A stretch of DNA of 64,000 nucleotides from an uncultured Lachnospiraceae bacterium (GCA_910584965.1 CAJUDZ010000008.1:66880-130879); one strand, 5' to 3'; positions 53,634-62,295 are shown, counted from the stretch's first letter. The notes: a model not told the origin generated them from the letters alone. A program made the numbers and translations.

Positions 53634-53882
53634 CTAGCACTTCTTTCCATAAATCACTTTCGAACTGATTCCCCGCAGCATTCCGATCTTTCCCGCCAGC
53701 GCGCTGATCTGTTCTTCCGGCGCGTCCAGCACGATACTGATGATATTCATCTGTTTTCTGCTATAAGGAATCCCCATTCTTCCGATAATATATTCAGCAT
53801 AATCGTGCAAAATCCGGTTCAGGTGTTCGATTTCCTCCGTATTCTCCACGATAATGCCCAACATCGCAACTCTTGTTTCCAT
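53634..53882 (-). CDS. TM1266-type iron-only hydrogenase system regulator
   Basis: An 82-residue ferredoxin-fold (ACT/NikR C-terminal-like) protein of the TM1266 (TIGR03959) family: RVAMLGIIVENTEEIEHLNRILHDY, then IIGRMGIPY, then ISIVLDAPEEQISALAGKIGML. The family is usually next to [FeFe]-hydrogenase maturation genes. Here no hyd genes lie nearby; it follows the ABC transporter genes by 22 bases, in the same direction. It lacks a DNA-binding domain, so the regulator label is only a family name. Confidence 0.88.
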   Translation of the reverse strand: METRVAMLGIIVENTEEIEHLNRILHDYAEYIIGRMGIPYSRKQMNIISIVLDAPEEQISALAGKIGMLRGISSKVIYGKKC

Positions 53883-53904
53883 GATTGAATCTCCTTTTTT
53901 CTTC

Positions 53905-55383
53905 CTATTTTAATGTAACGGCCTCTCCGTCTTTTAACGTAACAATCTCCCCGTCGAGAAGCGCCGCGTCCTCCGTACGGTGGGTCGTCACAAACAGCGT
54001 CCGGCCATTCAGGTTTTCCAGAATATAAGCAGCCGTCCGTTCCCGGTTTTCTTCATCCAGCCCGGCAAAGGGTTCATCCATGACGATCAGCTCCGTCCCG
54101 GAGAGCATTGCGCGCAGGACGGCGCATCGCCTTTTCATGCCGCCGCTCAATTCGTTGACTGTTTTAGTCAAGCATTCCGCCGGCAGAATTTTCGCCGCTT
54201 CCGCCCTGACCATGCCCGCCATTTCTTCCTTCGTGCCGGCGGCCTTGTTTTTCGCCTGTGCCGCGCATCCGAATCCCATTCCGCGCCGGCAGGTGAAAAG
54301 AATATTCGCCGCCACATCATATTCCCCGCACAATCTGTCTTCCTGAAAAACCATGCCGATGCGTTTCGGCACGCCTTCAACCGTTCCCGCATCGGGGACA
54401 AGCGTATGATTCAGCAGTCGGAGCAGCGTCGTTTTTCCTTCCCCGGAAGGCGCCATCAGACAATACCGCCCGCCGGCCGCAAGGGTCAGAGAAAAATCGG
54501 ACAGCACCTTCTGTTTTCCGTATGTTTTGCTCACATTCCGAATGCAAATTTGCGGTGAAGCGTTCCGCCGTTGCTCCCGCAGGCCGTCAGGCCCTTCTTT
54601 GGACTGCATTTTTTCCTCCTGCCGCACAGGCGGAAGAAACGGATACGGTTTCCAGTCTTCCAGCCTTTTGAGCAGATACAGGACTGCCTTCTCAAAAAGA
54701 AGGCTCAGCAGTATAACAAGCAGCGTCCATGCAAACAGCCCGGCCGTATCCAAATATATCTTCGACATATACAGCCGCTCGCCGAGAGAATACTGCGGCA
54801 GACCGATCACTTCCGCCGCCACCCCGGATTTCCAGCTCATGCCGAGAGAAATCTTTAAACTGCTTCTCAGATACGGCATCAGCGCAGGCCTGTATAAAAA
54901 CAGGACGCGGTTGAGGCTTCCGACGCCGAACACATCCGCCATTTCCAGAAGCTGTCCGTCCGTACTTCTCAGGCCCGCGATCGTATTGACATAAACATTC
55001 GGAAAAACGATCAGAAAACTGATAAAAAAAGACAGTCCGGAAGAGCCGGCCCAGATCAGCAGAAGGACGACAAACGAAGCCACGGGAATGGATTTTAACG
55101 CCGCCATGACCGGATTGAGAAATTCCTCCATCAAAGCATACCGGCACCCCAGCGCACCAAGCATCAGGCCGCAGAAAAGGGCCGCAAAAAAACCAAGCCC
55201 GATTCTGCCCGCCGAACAGAAAACTATCCGCAGAAAATCCGCCTCCGCCATATTATAAAGCAGGGCCCCCGCCGTCCGGACGGGCCCGACCAGAAGAATA
55301 TCGTTATTCGTTATGACCGCCGCCGCCTGCCAGACACACAGCCAGAACAGAATAATGATGCCTTTTCGCATATGCACCCTCAT
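53905..55383 (-). CDS. ABC transporter permease-ATPase fusion (NitT/TauT/ThiX type)
   Basis: A 492-residue protein joining two subunits that are normally separate. Residues 1-250 are a SsuC/TauC-like permease with six helices (IPVASFVVLLLIWAG, then FPNVYVNTIAGLRSTD, and an EAA-like loop). Residues 285-492 are an ATPase: Walker A MAPSGEGKTTLL, signature LSGGMKRRCAVLRAM, Walker B LIVMDEPFAGLD, H-loop FVTTHRTEDAA. The Walker A lacks the common G-S-G. The linker (about 255-285) is charged. Its lipoprotein binding partner is encoded 24 bases upstream. Confidence 0.9.
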   Translation of the reverse strand: MRVHMRKGIIILFWLCVWQAAAVITNNDILLVGPVRTAGALLYNMAEADFLRIVFCSAGRIGLGFFAALFCGLMLGALGCRYALMEEFLNPVMAALKSIPVASFVVLLLIWAGSSGLSFFISFLIVFPNVYVNTIAGLRSTDGQLLEMADVFGVGSLNRVLFLYRPALMPYLRSSLKISLGMSWKSGVAAEVIGLPQYSLGERLYMSKIYLDTAGLFAWTLLVILLSLLFEKAVLYLLKRLEDWKPYPFLPPVRQEEKMQSKEGPDGLREQRRNASPQICIRNVSKTYGKQKVLSDFSLTLAAGGRYCLMAPSGEGKTTLLRLLNHTLVPDAGTVEGVPKRIGMVFQEDRLCGEYDVAANILFTCRRGMGFGCAAQAKNKAAGTKEEMAGMVRAEAAKILPAECLTKTVNELSGGMKRRCAVLRAMLSGTELIVMDEPFAGLDEENRERTAAYILENLNGRTLFVTTHRTEDAALLDGEIVTLKDGEAVTLK

Positions 55384-55407
55384 AACCATCTCCTAATCCG
55401 CACCCGC

Positions 55408-56634
55408 TCAGGGTATATAGTAAAAATCGTCCGCCGGCAGACTGCCGCCCACGGAAGACGCGTCTTTTTCAAACAAAACTTCCAGATAACCGGAAAGAGC
55501 CGCCTTCATGTCCTCCCCGTCGATATAGGTAATGTTGCAGAACGGCATTGCCTTTGCTGCCACCGGAGCCTTCTCGATAATCCCGTAGGACGCGACAAGT
55601 TCCGCCGCCGCTTCCACGTTTTCATTGGCATACGCCGCGCTCGCTTTATGCTCTTCCATAAATACGGCGACTTCTTCCGGATGCCCGCTCAGAAAGTCAT
55701 TTCTCACGATGGTAACTCCCGTCACCAGACTGCTTCCGCCTTCTCCCTGTACCTTTGCCCATTCCGCCGTCAAATCCATCAAAACGGACAGTTTGTCATT
55801 CTGCATACAGGCCGCCGTCACAAAAGGCTGGGGCAGAATCCCGATCGCAGACGGGTCTTCTTTCAGAACCGCGGCAACCTCCGTCGCTTCCGATTTATAT
55901 TCCAGCGTGAGATCTTCCGGCAAAAGACCGCTTTCCGTCAAAAGATACTGAAATACATAATCCGGCGTCGTCCCTTTTCCGGTCAGATAAATCGTCCGGC
56001 CTTTCAGCGCCTCCATGGACTGAATGGAAGCATCCCCCGACACCATGTAAAGCACGCCGAGCGTATTGATATCGATCACGGAAATGCCGCCTTTCGTTTT
56101 ATGATAAAGAACGCTCGCCACATTGGCGGGAACAAGCGCGATGTCGAGCTCCCCGGAAACCATCCTGGGAAGCAGCTCATCCGCCGCGGCCGCCATTGTA
56201 AAATCATAACTGCCCTCCGACTCTCCCGCTTCCGACCGGCTCATCAGATAAACAAGCCCCATCGAAGTAGGACCTTTCAGGGAGCCGATGCGGATGCCTG
56301 CCGCATCCGGTGCGTTTTCTGTTTCCCCGTCCGCTGTCTCCTGTGTCCCTTCCGTTTTCCTGTCCGCCGTCTCCGGCGCACTGTCCGTTTTTCCGGCTTC
56401 TTCCGGCGTACCGTTCGCCTTTTCGTCCGTGCCGTCCGCTTTTCCGCCTGCCTCTTCCGCCGTGCCGTCCGCTTTTCCGGTTTCCCCGTTCGGCGTTCCT
56501 TCCGTTTCATTTCCGGTCCGTACCGGTTCTTTCGGCGTTCCTTCCGCGGCCTTTCCGCAGCCCGCCGTCAGCGCCATGCAAATGACGATTCCCATCATTA
56601 CCGCAAACATTCTTTTTTTCATACCTGTTCTCAT
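55408..56634 (-). CDS. ABC transporter substrate-binding lipoprotein (NMT1/THI5-like)
   Basis: A 408-residue lipoprotein with lipobox LTAGC (Cys26). Residues 28-110 form a low-complexity linker of Thr/Glu/Gly/Lys/Pro (repeats such as GKADGTAEEAGGKADG and ETEGTPNGETG). The binding domain follows (IRIGSLKGPTSMGLVYL; LDIALVPANVASVLY; GVLYMVSGDASIQSMEALKGRTIYL; AIGILPQPFVTAACM), as in NitT/TauT/HMP-precursor binding proteins. AAAGGAGC precedes the ATG. Substrate unknown; sulfonate, nitrate-like or pyrimidine ligands are possible. The leader has a short ORF and terminator (56698-56832). Confidence 0.9.
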   Translation of the reverse strand: MRTGMKKRMFAVMMGIVICMALTAGCGKAAEGTPKEPVRTGNETEGTPNGETGKADGTAEEAGGKADGTDEKANGTPEEAGKTDSAPETADRKTEGTQETADGETENAPDAAGIRIGSLKGPTSMGLVYLMSRSEAGESEGSYDFTMAAAADELLPRMVSGELDIALVPANVASVLYHKTKGGISVIDINTLGVLYMVSGDASIQSMEALKGRTIYLTGKGTTPDYVFQYLLTESGLLPEDLTLEYKSEATEVAAVLKEDPSAIGILPQPFVTAACMQNDKLSVLMDLTAEWAKVQGEGGSSLVTGVTIVRNDFLSGHPEEVAVFMEEHKASAAYANENVEAAAELVASYGIIEKAPVAAKAMPFCNITYIDGEDMKAALSGYLEVLFEKDASSVGGSLPADDFYYIP

Positions 56635-56697
56635 GCTCCTTTTCTGTGAAAAATGATGATTGGCGGCTTTTTTCTTCCGATGCCCTCTGCAAACGGC

Positions 56698-56727
56698 AAA
56701 AAAGCGCCCTCCGACAAAGGCGCACTG
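56698..56727 (-). terminator. Terminator in the leader of the ABC lipoprotein gene
   Basis: GCGCC-TTTGTCGGAG-GGCGC, then six Ts on the minus strand, about 65 bases before the lipoprotein start. It stands between the 24-codon ORF and the lipoprotein gene, the position of an attenuator. Confidence 0.65.
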
Positions 56728-56757
56728 ATATCATAACAATATTAGCGTCCTTTCCTC

Positions 56758-56832
56758 TCAGAACGAATCTTCGAGCGTCAGAATCATGTCTGATTTCCCG
56801 TCGGGCGCACCCTCCGGGTTATCTTTCTTCAT
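56758..56832 (-). CDS. Possible 24-residue leader peptide
   Basis: ATG to TGA encodes MKKDNPEGAPDGKSDMI and seven more residues, ending EDSF. It lies just upstream of the terminator at 56698-56727 and the lipoprotein gene. The ribosome site is weak (AAAGAGAT). No run of one rare amino acid is present, so classical amino-acid attenuation is not obvious. Translation is unproven. Confidence 0.3.
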   Translation of the reverse strand: MKKDNPEGAPDGKSDMILTLEDSF

Positions 56833-56850
56833 TTTACTATCTCTTTCACA

Positions 56851-56879
56851 AAAAAACAACCCGCCTGTTTTCAGGCGGG
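56851..56879 (-). terminator. Terminator of the SASP gene
   Basis: CCCGCCTG-AAAA-CAGGCGGG followed by TTGTTTTTTTG on the minus strand, 47 bases past the stop. Confidence 0.85.
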
Positions 56880-56925
56880 CCGTTTCTTTTTTGTTTTCCG
56901 GTTTTTCTGATTTCAGAAACGGAAG

Positions 56926-57126
56926 TTATTTCATCTGCTCTTCCTGTTTCTTGATCATTCTACGAACCATCTCACCACCGATGGAACCTGCTTCTTTGGA
57001 TGTCAGGTCACCGTTGTAACCTTCCTTCAGGTTTACACCAAGCTCAGATGCAACCTCTGTTTTGAAACGATCCATAGCTGCCTTAGCTTCCGGAACTTCA
57101 ACTCTATTCGTTTTGTTACTTGCCAT
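56926..57126 (-). CDS. Alpha/beta-type small acid-soluble spore protein
   Basis: A 66-residue SASP. The germination-protease site TEVASELGV and the DNA-binding blocks LTSKEAGSIGGEMVRRMI are typical. It coats and protects spore DNA and marks the organism as a spore former. Strong GGAGGTGAAAG before the ATG. A perfect dyad GAGATAAGCG...CGCTTATCTC lies upstream (57171-57200). Forespore (SigG) control is expected but the promoter was not clear. Confidence 0.96.
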   Translation of the reverse strand: MASNKTNRVEVPEAKAAMDRFKTEVASELGVNLKEGYNGDLTSKEAGSIGGEMVRRMIKKQEEQMK

Positions 57127-57170
57127 TTTCTTTCACCTCCGAAAATACATTTCATCTTTTATCTATATTT

Positions 57171-57200
57171 GAGATAAGCGATTTTCGCACCGCTTATCTC
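57171..57200. promoter_or_regulatory. Perfect dyad upstream of the SASP gene
   Basis: GAGATAAGCG-ATTTTCGCAC-CGCTTATCTC has exact 10-bp arms. On the minus strand no T tract follows, so it is either a weak terminator of the DJ-1 gene or an operator of the SASP gene. Confidence 0.45.
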
Positions 57201-57310
57201 AGATTTTCAGAAGTTCATTGCTGAATTTCCGGTTCTGTGTAAGCGTGTTCGTATCACTTATCTTGATGTTAGTATGAACGGAATGAAAGAAATTATTTTG
57301 GTAAGTTTTT

Positions 57311-57859
57311 CTAATGAAAAACAATCGCTTCTTTCATATTAAGAGCGGCATCTTTTCCGGCAAACAGCTCCAGAAGCTTCAATGCGAAAGGAAGCGCCGT
57401 CCCCATGCCGCGGCTTGTGATCACGTTGTCCGATACGGTCACCGGTTCCCTGCTCACATCAGCGCCTTCCAGATGACTTTCAAAAGATGGATAGGAACAG
57501 GCCGTTCTTCCTTTTAAAATGCCTCTGTGTCCGAAAATGCTCGGCGCCGCACAGATCGCCCCGATATATTTTCCTTTTTGATAAAAAGCATCCACCTGCT
57601 CCATCAACGGTTCCGTCGCTTCCAGCCCTTTTGTTCCCGGCATGCCGCCCGGCAGGACAATCATATCCGTTTGTTCAAAATCAACTTCTTCCAATAATTT
57701 GTCCATTTCCACCGTAATTTTATGGGAACCTGTCACGCTCTTTTCTCCCGTCACGGATACCATGTCCACATCAATATTGCCTCTGCGCAGAATGTCCACT
57801 ACGGTCAATGCTTCGATTTCTTCAAATCCTTCTGCGAAAAATACACATACTTTACTCAT
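57311..57859 (-). CDS. DJ-1/PfpI family protein
   Basis: A 182-residue DJ-1-family (TIGR01383) protein: KVCVFFAEGFEEIEALTVVDILRRG, then LPGGMPGTKGLE, then the nucleophile elbow IGAICAAPSIFG with Cys103. Members are called YajL or ThiJ and handle glyoxal adducts or oxidative stress; the activity is not settled. Monocistronic. Confidence 0.92.
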   Translation of the reverse strand: MSKVCVFFAEGFEEIEALTVVDILRRGNIDVDMVSVTGEKSVTGSHKITVEMDKLLEEVDFEQTDMIVLPGGMPGTKGLEATEPLMEQVDAFYQKGKYIGAICAAPSIFGHRGILKGRTACSYPSFESHLEGADVSREPVTVSDNVITSRGMGTALPFALKLLELFAGKDAALNMKEAIVFH

Positions 57860-57878
57860 TTTTTGCTCCTTTCGCCTG

Positions 57879-58222
57879 CTTTCCGCGCTCTCTGTCCGAT
57901 TTCTTCGGACGTTTGCTCGGTACTAACCGCCTTAAAAGCAAATGACGCTTCGCGTCGCTTGCTTTCCTCCGTCTGGGCTGCTCCCTCGCAAACTCGCGCT
58001 TTCCGCGCTCCCTGTCCGATTTCTTCGGACGTTTGCTCGGTACTAACCGCCTTAAAAGCAAATGACGCTTCGCGTCGCTTGCTTTCCTCCGTCTGGGCTG
58101 CTCCCTCGCAAACTCGCGCTTTCCGCGCTCCCTGTCCGATTTCATCGGACGTTTGCTCGGTATTAACCGCCTTAAAAGCAAATGACGCTTCGCGTCGCTT
58201 GCTTTTATCAGGCGGTTAGTAT
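57879..58222. repeat. 120-bp tandem repeat (2.7 copies) ending in a long palindrome
   Basis: A unit of exactly 120 bp occurs twice nearly perfectly (57879-57998, 57999-58118) and a third time in part (58119-58205). Each unit holds GTCCGA-TTTCT-TCGGAC and AAGCAAATGACGC-TTC-GCGTCGCTTGCTT hairpins plus GGTACTAACCGCC. The third copy runs into TTATCAGGCGGTTAGTAT, which completes a palindrome with TATTAACCGCC (58160-58222). No change of strand-specific coding is implied, although 120 is divisible by three so frames stay open through it. Confidence 0.85.
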
Positions 58223-58290
58223 ATTATAGCAGATGGGGGGCGTTTGCGCTACTCTTAAAGCGGTGAAAACAGAAAAACCAGGAGACGTTT

Positions 58291-58788
58291 ATGGAAATCG
58301 AACGAAAATTTACGGTCAGGGCTTTGCCCGAACAGCTGAGTCAATATCCTTTTCATCAAATCGAACAGGCTTATCTGAATACTGACCCTGTTGTCAGAAT
58401 CAGGAAGCAGGATGATGATTACTATCTCACCTATAAAGGTAAGGGGCTGATGGCAAGAGAGGAATACAATCTCCCATTAAATAAGGAGGCGTATTATCAT
58501 CTTCGCGAAAAAGCTGACGGAAATATTATCGCAAAAAAACGGTATCTCATACCAATTGAACAGCCGACATTTACGTCAGATTATAAAATGCCGATTGACC
58601 AGATCAGTCTAACTATCGAACTGGATATTTTTGAAGCGCCTTTTGAAAATCTCGTAATTGCGGAAGTAGAGTTCCCCGATGAAGAAACTGCAGCGGCGTT
58701 CTGTCCTGTTGACTGGTTTTTAGAAGATGTATCGAATGACCCGGCTTATCACAACTCCAATCTGAGCCGGAAAAAGTTATCGGAGTAA
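58291..58788 (+). CDS. CYTH domain protein
   Basis: A 165-residue protein of the adenylate cyclase class IV/thiamine triphosphatase fold. It has the ExExK start (MEIERKFTV), VRIRKQDDDYYLTYKGKG, and ELDIFE...IAEVEFPDEETAAAF. In Clostridia most act on triphosphates or are of unknown function. GGAGACG precedes the ATG. Monocistronic, with a small hairpin (58896-58925) downstream. Confidence 0.9.
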   Translation: MEIERKFTVRALPEQLSQYPFHQIEQAYLNTDPVVRIRKQDDDYYLTYKGKGLMAREEYNLPLNKEAYYHLREKADGNIIAKKRYLIPIEQPTFTSDYKMPIDQISLTIELDIFEAPFENLVIAEVEFPDEETAAAFCPVDWFLEDVSNDPAYHNSNLSRKKLSE

Positions 58789-58838
58789 TTTCAAGTTCCT
58801 TTAATTCTTCAGGTGATAACGCAGGAACATAATACGTT
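58789..58838 (-). pseudogene. Fragment of an Rpn-family gene (C-terminus)
   Basis: On the minus strand the frame reads YYVPALSPEELKELEI, matching the C-terminus RYVPALSMEELKEIEAE of the Rpn-type gene at the right edge. No upstream or downstream continuation is seen. It marks the start of the AT-rich accessory stretch. The rest of the gap to 59086 shows only a small hairpin (58896-58925). Confidence 0.55.
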
Positions 58839-59086
58839 CCCCACGTTTGCCATCATTTATTCAATTCCTTTTCCAGATTTGCCAACCGCTTAAATTGTCC
58901 TGAATAGTATATAAAAAACAGGACATTTGGCACACTTTTTGTTGCAGTTGTTGGTATTTTGAAAATTTATGTAAAATTGGCTGTTTCACTTTATAAGCGG
59001 TTATATATTGTAAATCAAATGCTGTTCTATTATAATTTTTGTATCTGATATGAACTATAAAAGTAATGGAGAAATGATTTTTGATT

Positions 59087-60385
59087 ATGGAAAATAAAAT
59101 TGTCATACAAAATTTTGGACCAGTAAAAGAGGCGCAAATAAATTTAAATAAAAATTTTCAGATATTCATAGGTGCTCAGGCCTCTGGTAAAAGTACAATT
59201 TGTAAGGTCGTATATTTCGTTCAAAAAATAAGAGATTATACCTTAGATTATCTGATGGATGAAACACAGTTTACACAGAACCATAAAAATGAGTATTTCA
59301 ATAATTATATGAAATATCTGATAAAACAGTTTATGGGATGCTTTGGAAAAACGAAACATATGCAAAAATTTAATATTTCGTATATGTTTGCCGGAAAACA
59401 TATTAAGATTTTCTTAAACCGTGATGGCTATGTAAGATTTTCTCTTGATGCTACATTAAAAGAAGAACTTTTGGGATTGATAAAAGAAGCTTCTGAAATG
59501 TTTTTAAATAATTTTAATACAAAGGGGCTTTTGGATAATATAACTGCTGTGGGGATAATGAAACTCCATTTAAATGAACGGTTGTGTTTCGTATTTGAAA
59601 ACAATGATGAAATCATTTATATTCCAGCCGGAAGAAGTTTGTTAGCAACCATGTCTGAGCAGTTACAGGATGTTTCTACCGATGAGATGGATTTGACTAT
59701 GCAGGAATTTATTAAACTGATAAAAATAACGAAAAATAAATTTGGAACTAAAATTCCGGAAATGATTACAGATTATGTAAAAACGATTAAAGGTCAGATA
59801 AATAATGCAGCAGTAGATCAGGCGTATGAATATATTAAGAAAATTTTGAAAGCAGATTATATAAGCGAAAGCGATGGTGAAAAAATTTATTTTGATGAGA
59901 ATCATTGGGTTAAACTGATGTATGGTTCGTCTGGTCAGCAGGAAGTATTGTGGATATTGATGCTTGCCTTTGCGACAATATTGGAAAAGAAAAAATCATT
60001 TATAATAATTGAAGAGCCAGAGGCACACTTATTTCCGATTGCACAAAAAGATGTTATAAATCTCATTTCGTTAATGATAAATTCAACGTACAGCAAAGTT
60101 ATTATAACAACGCATAGCCCATATATACTTACTTCTACGAATATATTATTGTATTCGCAAAAAGTGGAGAATCAGCATACAAAGTTAAATAAGATTGTTA
60201 TTCCCAAAAATTTAAGAGTATCTTATGAAAACTTTGCCGCCTATAAAGTGGACAACTATGAAAAGATTTTGGAACCTTTGTTAGATGAGGAAAGTCATAT
60301 GATTAATACAAATTATATTGATGAAGTATCGTCTATTACAAATAGTGAACTTGATGAACTTATTACCATGGAGATAGATGAATGA
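59087..60385 (+). CDS. AAA family ATPase (ABC/SMC-like, OLD/RecF type)
   Basis: A 432-residue ATPase. Walker A IGAQASGKSTI is at the N-terminus after NKIVIQNFGPVKEAQINL. The signature MYGSSGQQEVLWIL is far downstream, Walker B is FIIIEEPEAHLFPIAQ, and the H-loop is VIITTHSPYIL. The insert between has no coiled-coil long enough for SMC, so this is an AAA_15/AAA_21-type single-chain protein like those in Septu/PARIS-type or OLD systems. A TTG six bases up (GGAG 9 bases before it) is an alternative start. It overlaps the next, broken gene by 4 bases. Very AT-rich. Confidence 0.85.
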   Translation: MENKIVIQNFGPVKEAQINLNKNFQIFIGAQASGKSTICKVVYFVQKIRDYTLDYLMDETQFTQNHKNEYFNNYMKYLIKQFMGCFGKTKHMQKFNISYMFAGKHIKIFLNRDGYVRFSLDATLKEELLGLIKEASEMFLNNFNTKGLLDNITAVGIMKLHLNERLCFVFENNDEIIYIPAGRSLLATMSEQLQDVSTDEMDLTMQEFIKLIKITKNKFGTKIPEMITDYVKTIKGQINNAAVDQAYEYIKKILKADYISESDGEKIYFDENHWVKLMYGSSGQQEVLWILMLAFATILEKKKSFIIIEEPEAHLFPIAQKDVINLISLMINSTYSKVIITTHSPYILTSTNILLYSQKVENQHTKLNKIVIPKNLRVSYENFAAYKVDNYEKILEPLLDEESHMINTNYIDEVSSITNSELDELITMEIDE

Positions 60386-60907
60386 TCTGCAGAAAATTAG
60401 AGGAATGTATTAATGGCGAACTGAACAGTAATTCCTTAGAGAAATGTGATAATAAAAATCAAGCAAACTGTATTGAATCATCGGACAGACGTTCAGCAGT
60501 AAAGTGTGAAGAGAATAAAAAGAAATATGTACTTGAAAATACGAAGAAAAACCACGTGATTTTATATAAAATGGATGGTGGGATAATAGCGGAGGATAAG
60601 TCTGTCCCATTAAATACGAGTAAATGTGACTATTTATTTGTCATTGGTGAGGCAGCTCCAACTGCTGTTTTACGTTAATGTGCCCAAATCGTTAATTCAG
60701 CTTAAGGAAACTTTGTTATTGTATAAAAATGTTTTCTGTAAATTTGGACATGTATATGCAAGAGCAATCGTGACATCTTCGACGCCAAATTTAAAAGCGA
60801 GTCCGGAATATGTTAATTTGGAACGGCTGATTCGCAAAGATTATAAAGGAAATATAAAAATTGTTGAAAAACAATTTAATGAAAAGGATATAGAACTACC
60901 GGTCTGA
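60382..60907 (+). pseudogene. Nuclease-like partner of the AAA ATPase, broken by a frameshift/deletion
   Basis: Two frames form one gene. Frame one (60382-60678) ends LNTSKCDYLFVIGEAAPTAV then drifts to a stop; frame two carries on as VPKSLIQLKETLLLYKNVFC, then HVYARAIVTSSTPNLKASPE, to 60907. In related small proteins beside such ATPases the CDYLFVI strand is followed by VELKG, the E-x-K of a PD-(D/E)XK nuclease; here this piece is missing around 60665-60685. So the enzyme is probably inactive. The N-terminus is low-complexity. It overlaps the ATPase gene by four bases. Confidence 0.6.
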
Positions 60908-60910
60908 ATG

Positions 60911-61452
60911 TTAATCGCCCATGTTCCTCCTTAATGGCAAAAATAGCATATAGATTTCAGTTCCTATATGCTCTGACGCTGTTACCCTCAGTGAACAAGG
61001 GGATACACTCCGCACCTCAAGCGTCATTTTTCCCTTTTTTATCAATCTTTCTGCGGTTTCTTTTGCACTTTTTAACTCTGCCTTTTGTGCCGCTTCATTC
61101 TCCATATCTTCCATAATTTTACACATAGCCGCAACTTTTTTCTCATCCTGCTTAAAATATCTTGCTTTTTTAGCAAGCGTTTCATAATTCATGTCATCAG
61201 GATTGGTGCATGAAAAATCGTGCATCGGCTTTCCGATTTCATCGTTGCCTCCATATTTCCCATTAACCTATATAATATGCGAACCGTCACCAAACATTTC
61301 CTTTCCCTCGTTGGTTTCCACATACCGCTGTATGTAATATATAGCTTGATTTTTTCCCATAATATCATTTTCTGTAATAACAATAACATAACTGTCGGGA
61401 ATATCTTCCGTATCATCTCCGGGGTTTAATATATGTGCATCTGAAAAACTAT
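60911..61452 (-). pseudogene. Rpn family recombination-promoting nuclease, truncated and with a stop codon
   Basis: In frame on the minus strand: SDAHILNPGDDTEDIPDSYVIV, then ITENDIMGKNQAIYYIQRYVE, then HII-stop-VNGKYGGNDEIGKPMHDFSC, then YETLAKKARYFKQDEKKVAAMCKIMEDMENEAAQK. The TAG interrupts the chain and the N-terminal ~130 residues are absent. The tail after KGKMTLE is replaced by unrelated sequence. It matches the gene at the right edge (DEKGVAAMCKIMEDM). Rpn proteins are PD-(D/E)XK nucleases. Confidence 0.7.
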
Positions 61453-61455
61453 TAG

Positions 61456-61995
61456 TTAAATCTTATTACAAAACTCTATAATTTCACCTTTCCTTTGTTC
61501 CACTGCATCTTTATATTCCACTGAACATAAACCTAATCTATCACAACATTCAACTTCTAAATGCCCGTAAAAATGTTCAATACTTTCAAAAATGCGCTGA
61601 CATTCTCTCATGCTTGTTCCTGTTCTTAATGCCACTGCATAGCCTTTCTTTCCGGTGCTTAAGGCTGCATGCGGCTCATGAGTATTACACCAGGGCGTAC
61701 ACCTGTCAATAAATACTTTAAACTGTCCGGGAATGTCTGCCCAATAAGAAGGTGATACTGATATGATGGCATCTGCCCACTCATAGTTTTCAATGATTTT
61801 ATCAACATCATCATGCTGAACGCATTTAGCCGTATTATGGCATGTTCTACACCCTTTACAAAAACTAATATTAAAATCATCTATACATATACTTCTGACA
61901 TCATATCGCTCCTTTAGACATTTAGAAATTATATTTACTATTTCTGCCGTTGCACCATTTCTGACAGGACTACAATTCATCACCAAAACTTTCAT
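61456..61995 (-). CDS. Flavodoxin family / NADPH-dependent FMN reductase-like protein
   Basis: A 179-residue protein with an N-terminal flavodoxin-like start (MKVLVMNCSPVRNGATAEIV), a cysteine-rich patch (CKGCRTCHNTAKCV) typical of iron-sulfur flavoproteins, and SPSYWADIPGQFKVFIDRCTPW. It is likely an FMN reductase. The start at 61995 has GGAG 10 bases upstream. The Rpn pseudogene follows directly. AT-rich. Confidence 0.85.
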   Translation of the reverse strand: MKVLVMNCSPVRNGATAEIVNIISKCLKERYDVRSICIDDFNISFCKGCRTCHNTAKCVQHDDVDKIIENYEWADAIISVSPSYWADIPGQFKVFIDRCTPWCNTHEPHAALSTGKKGYAVALRTGTSMRECQRIFESIEHFYGHLEVECCDRLGLCSVEYKDAVEQRKGEIIEFCNKI

Positions 61996-62073
61996 TTCGC
62001 TCAATCTCCATAATTCCGATTTATATTTTGAACAGAGTACCACAATCGCGCTCATAGTTCAATTGTATTTTCA

Positions 62074-62295
62074 CTAAATTTCTTCCTTCCTCCGTTTCGT
62101 TTTGTTCTGCTGCCTGTTATGCTGCCGGCTCTCGTTCTGAAGCTCCCTCGCAAGGTTCTTTCTGTTGCAGCTGATTACCTCGGCATATGCTAATTCTAAA
62201 CTCAGCTCTTGGCTGAGTTTGCGGTCATTGGTCTGCTCCCTGCCGATACTGTCATACTCGGATTGCAAAGACTGTATCTCAGCTTTCCACTGTTA
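62074..62295 (-). pseudogene. Possible C-terminal remnant of a mobilisation (relaxase-type) protein
   Basis: A 73-residue frame reads WKAEIQSLQSEYDSIGREQ, then DRKLSQELSLELAYAEVISC, ending NRQQNKTKRRKEEI. The LQSEY...CRKNL layout looks like the coiled C-terminus of MobA/Rlx-like relaxases of Firmicutes mobile elements, but the match is by eye and weak. No start codon other than TTG; upstream is a stop. It supports past transfer here. Confidence 0.35.

Noticed and set aside
57722..58219. Plus-strand frame with 40-residue repeats
   Set aside because: It is produced by the 120-bp tandem repeat, whose length is a multiple of three, and its start lies inside the DJ-1 gene on the opposite strand.
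57879..58222. CRISPR array
   Set aside because: The unit is 120 bp with no unique spacers; repeats are contiguous.
58861..59106. 81-residue minus-strand protein upstream of the AAA ATPase
   Set aside because: AT-rich, composition typical of random frames, no ribosome site, overlaps the ATPase start.
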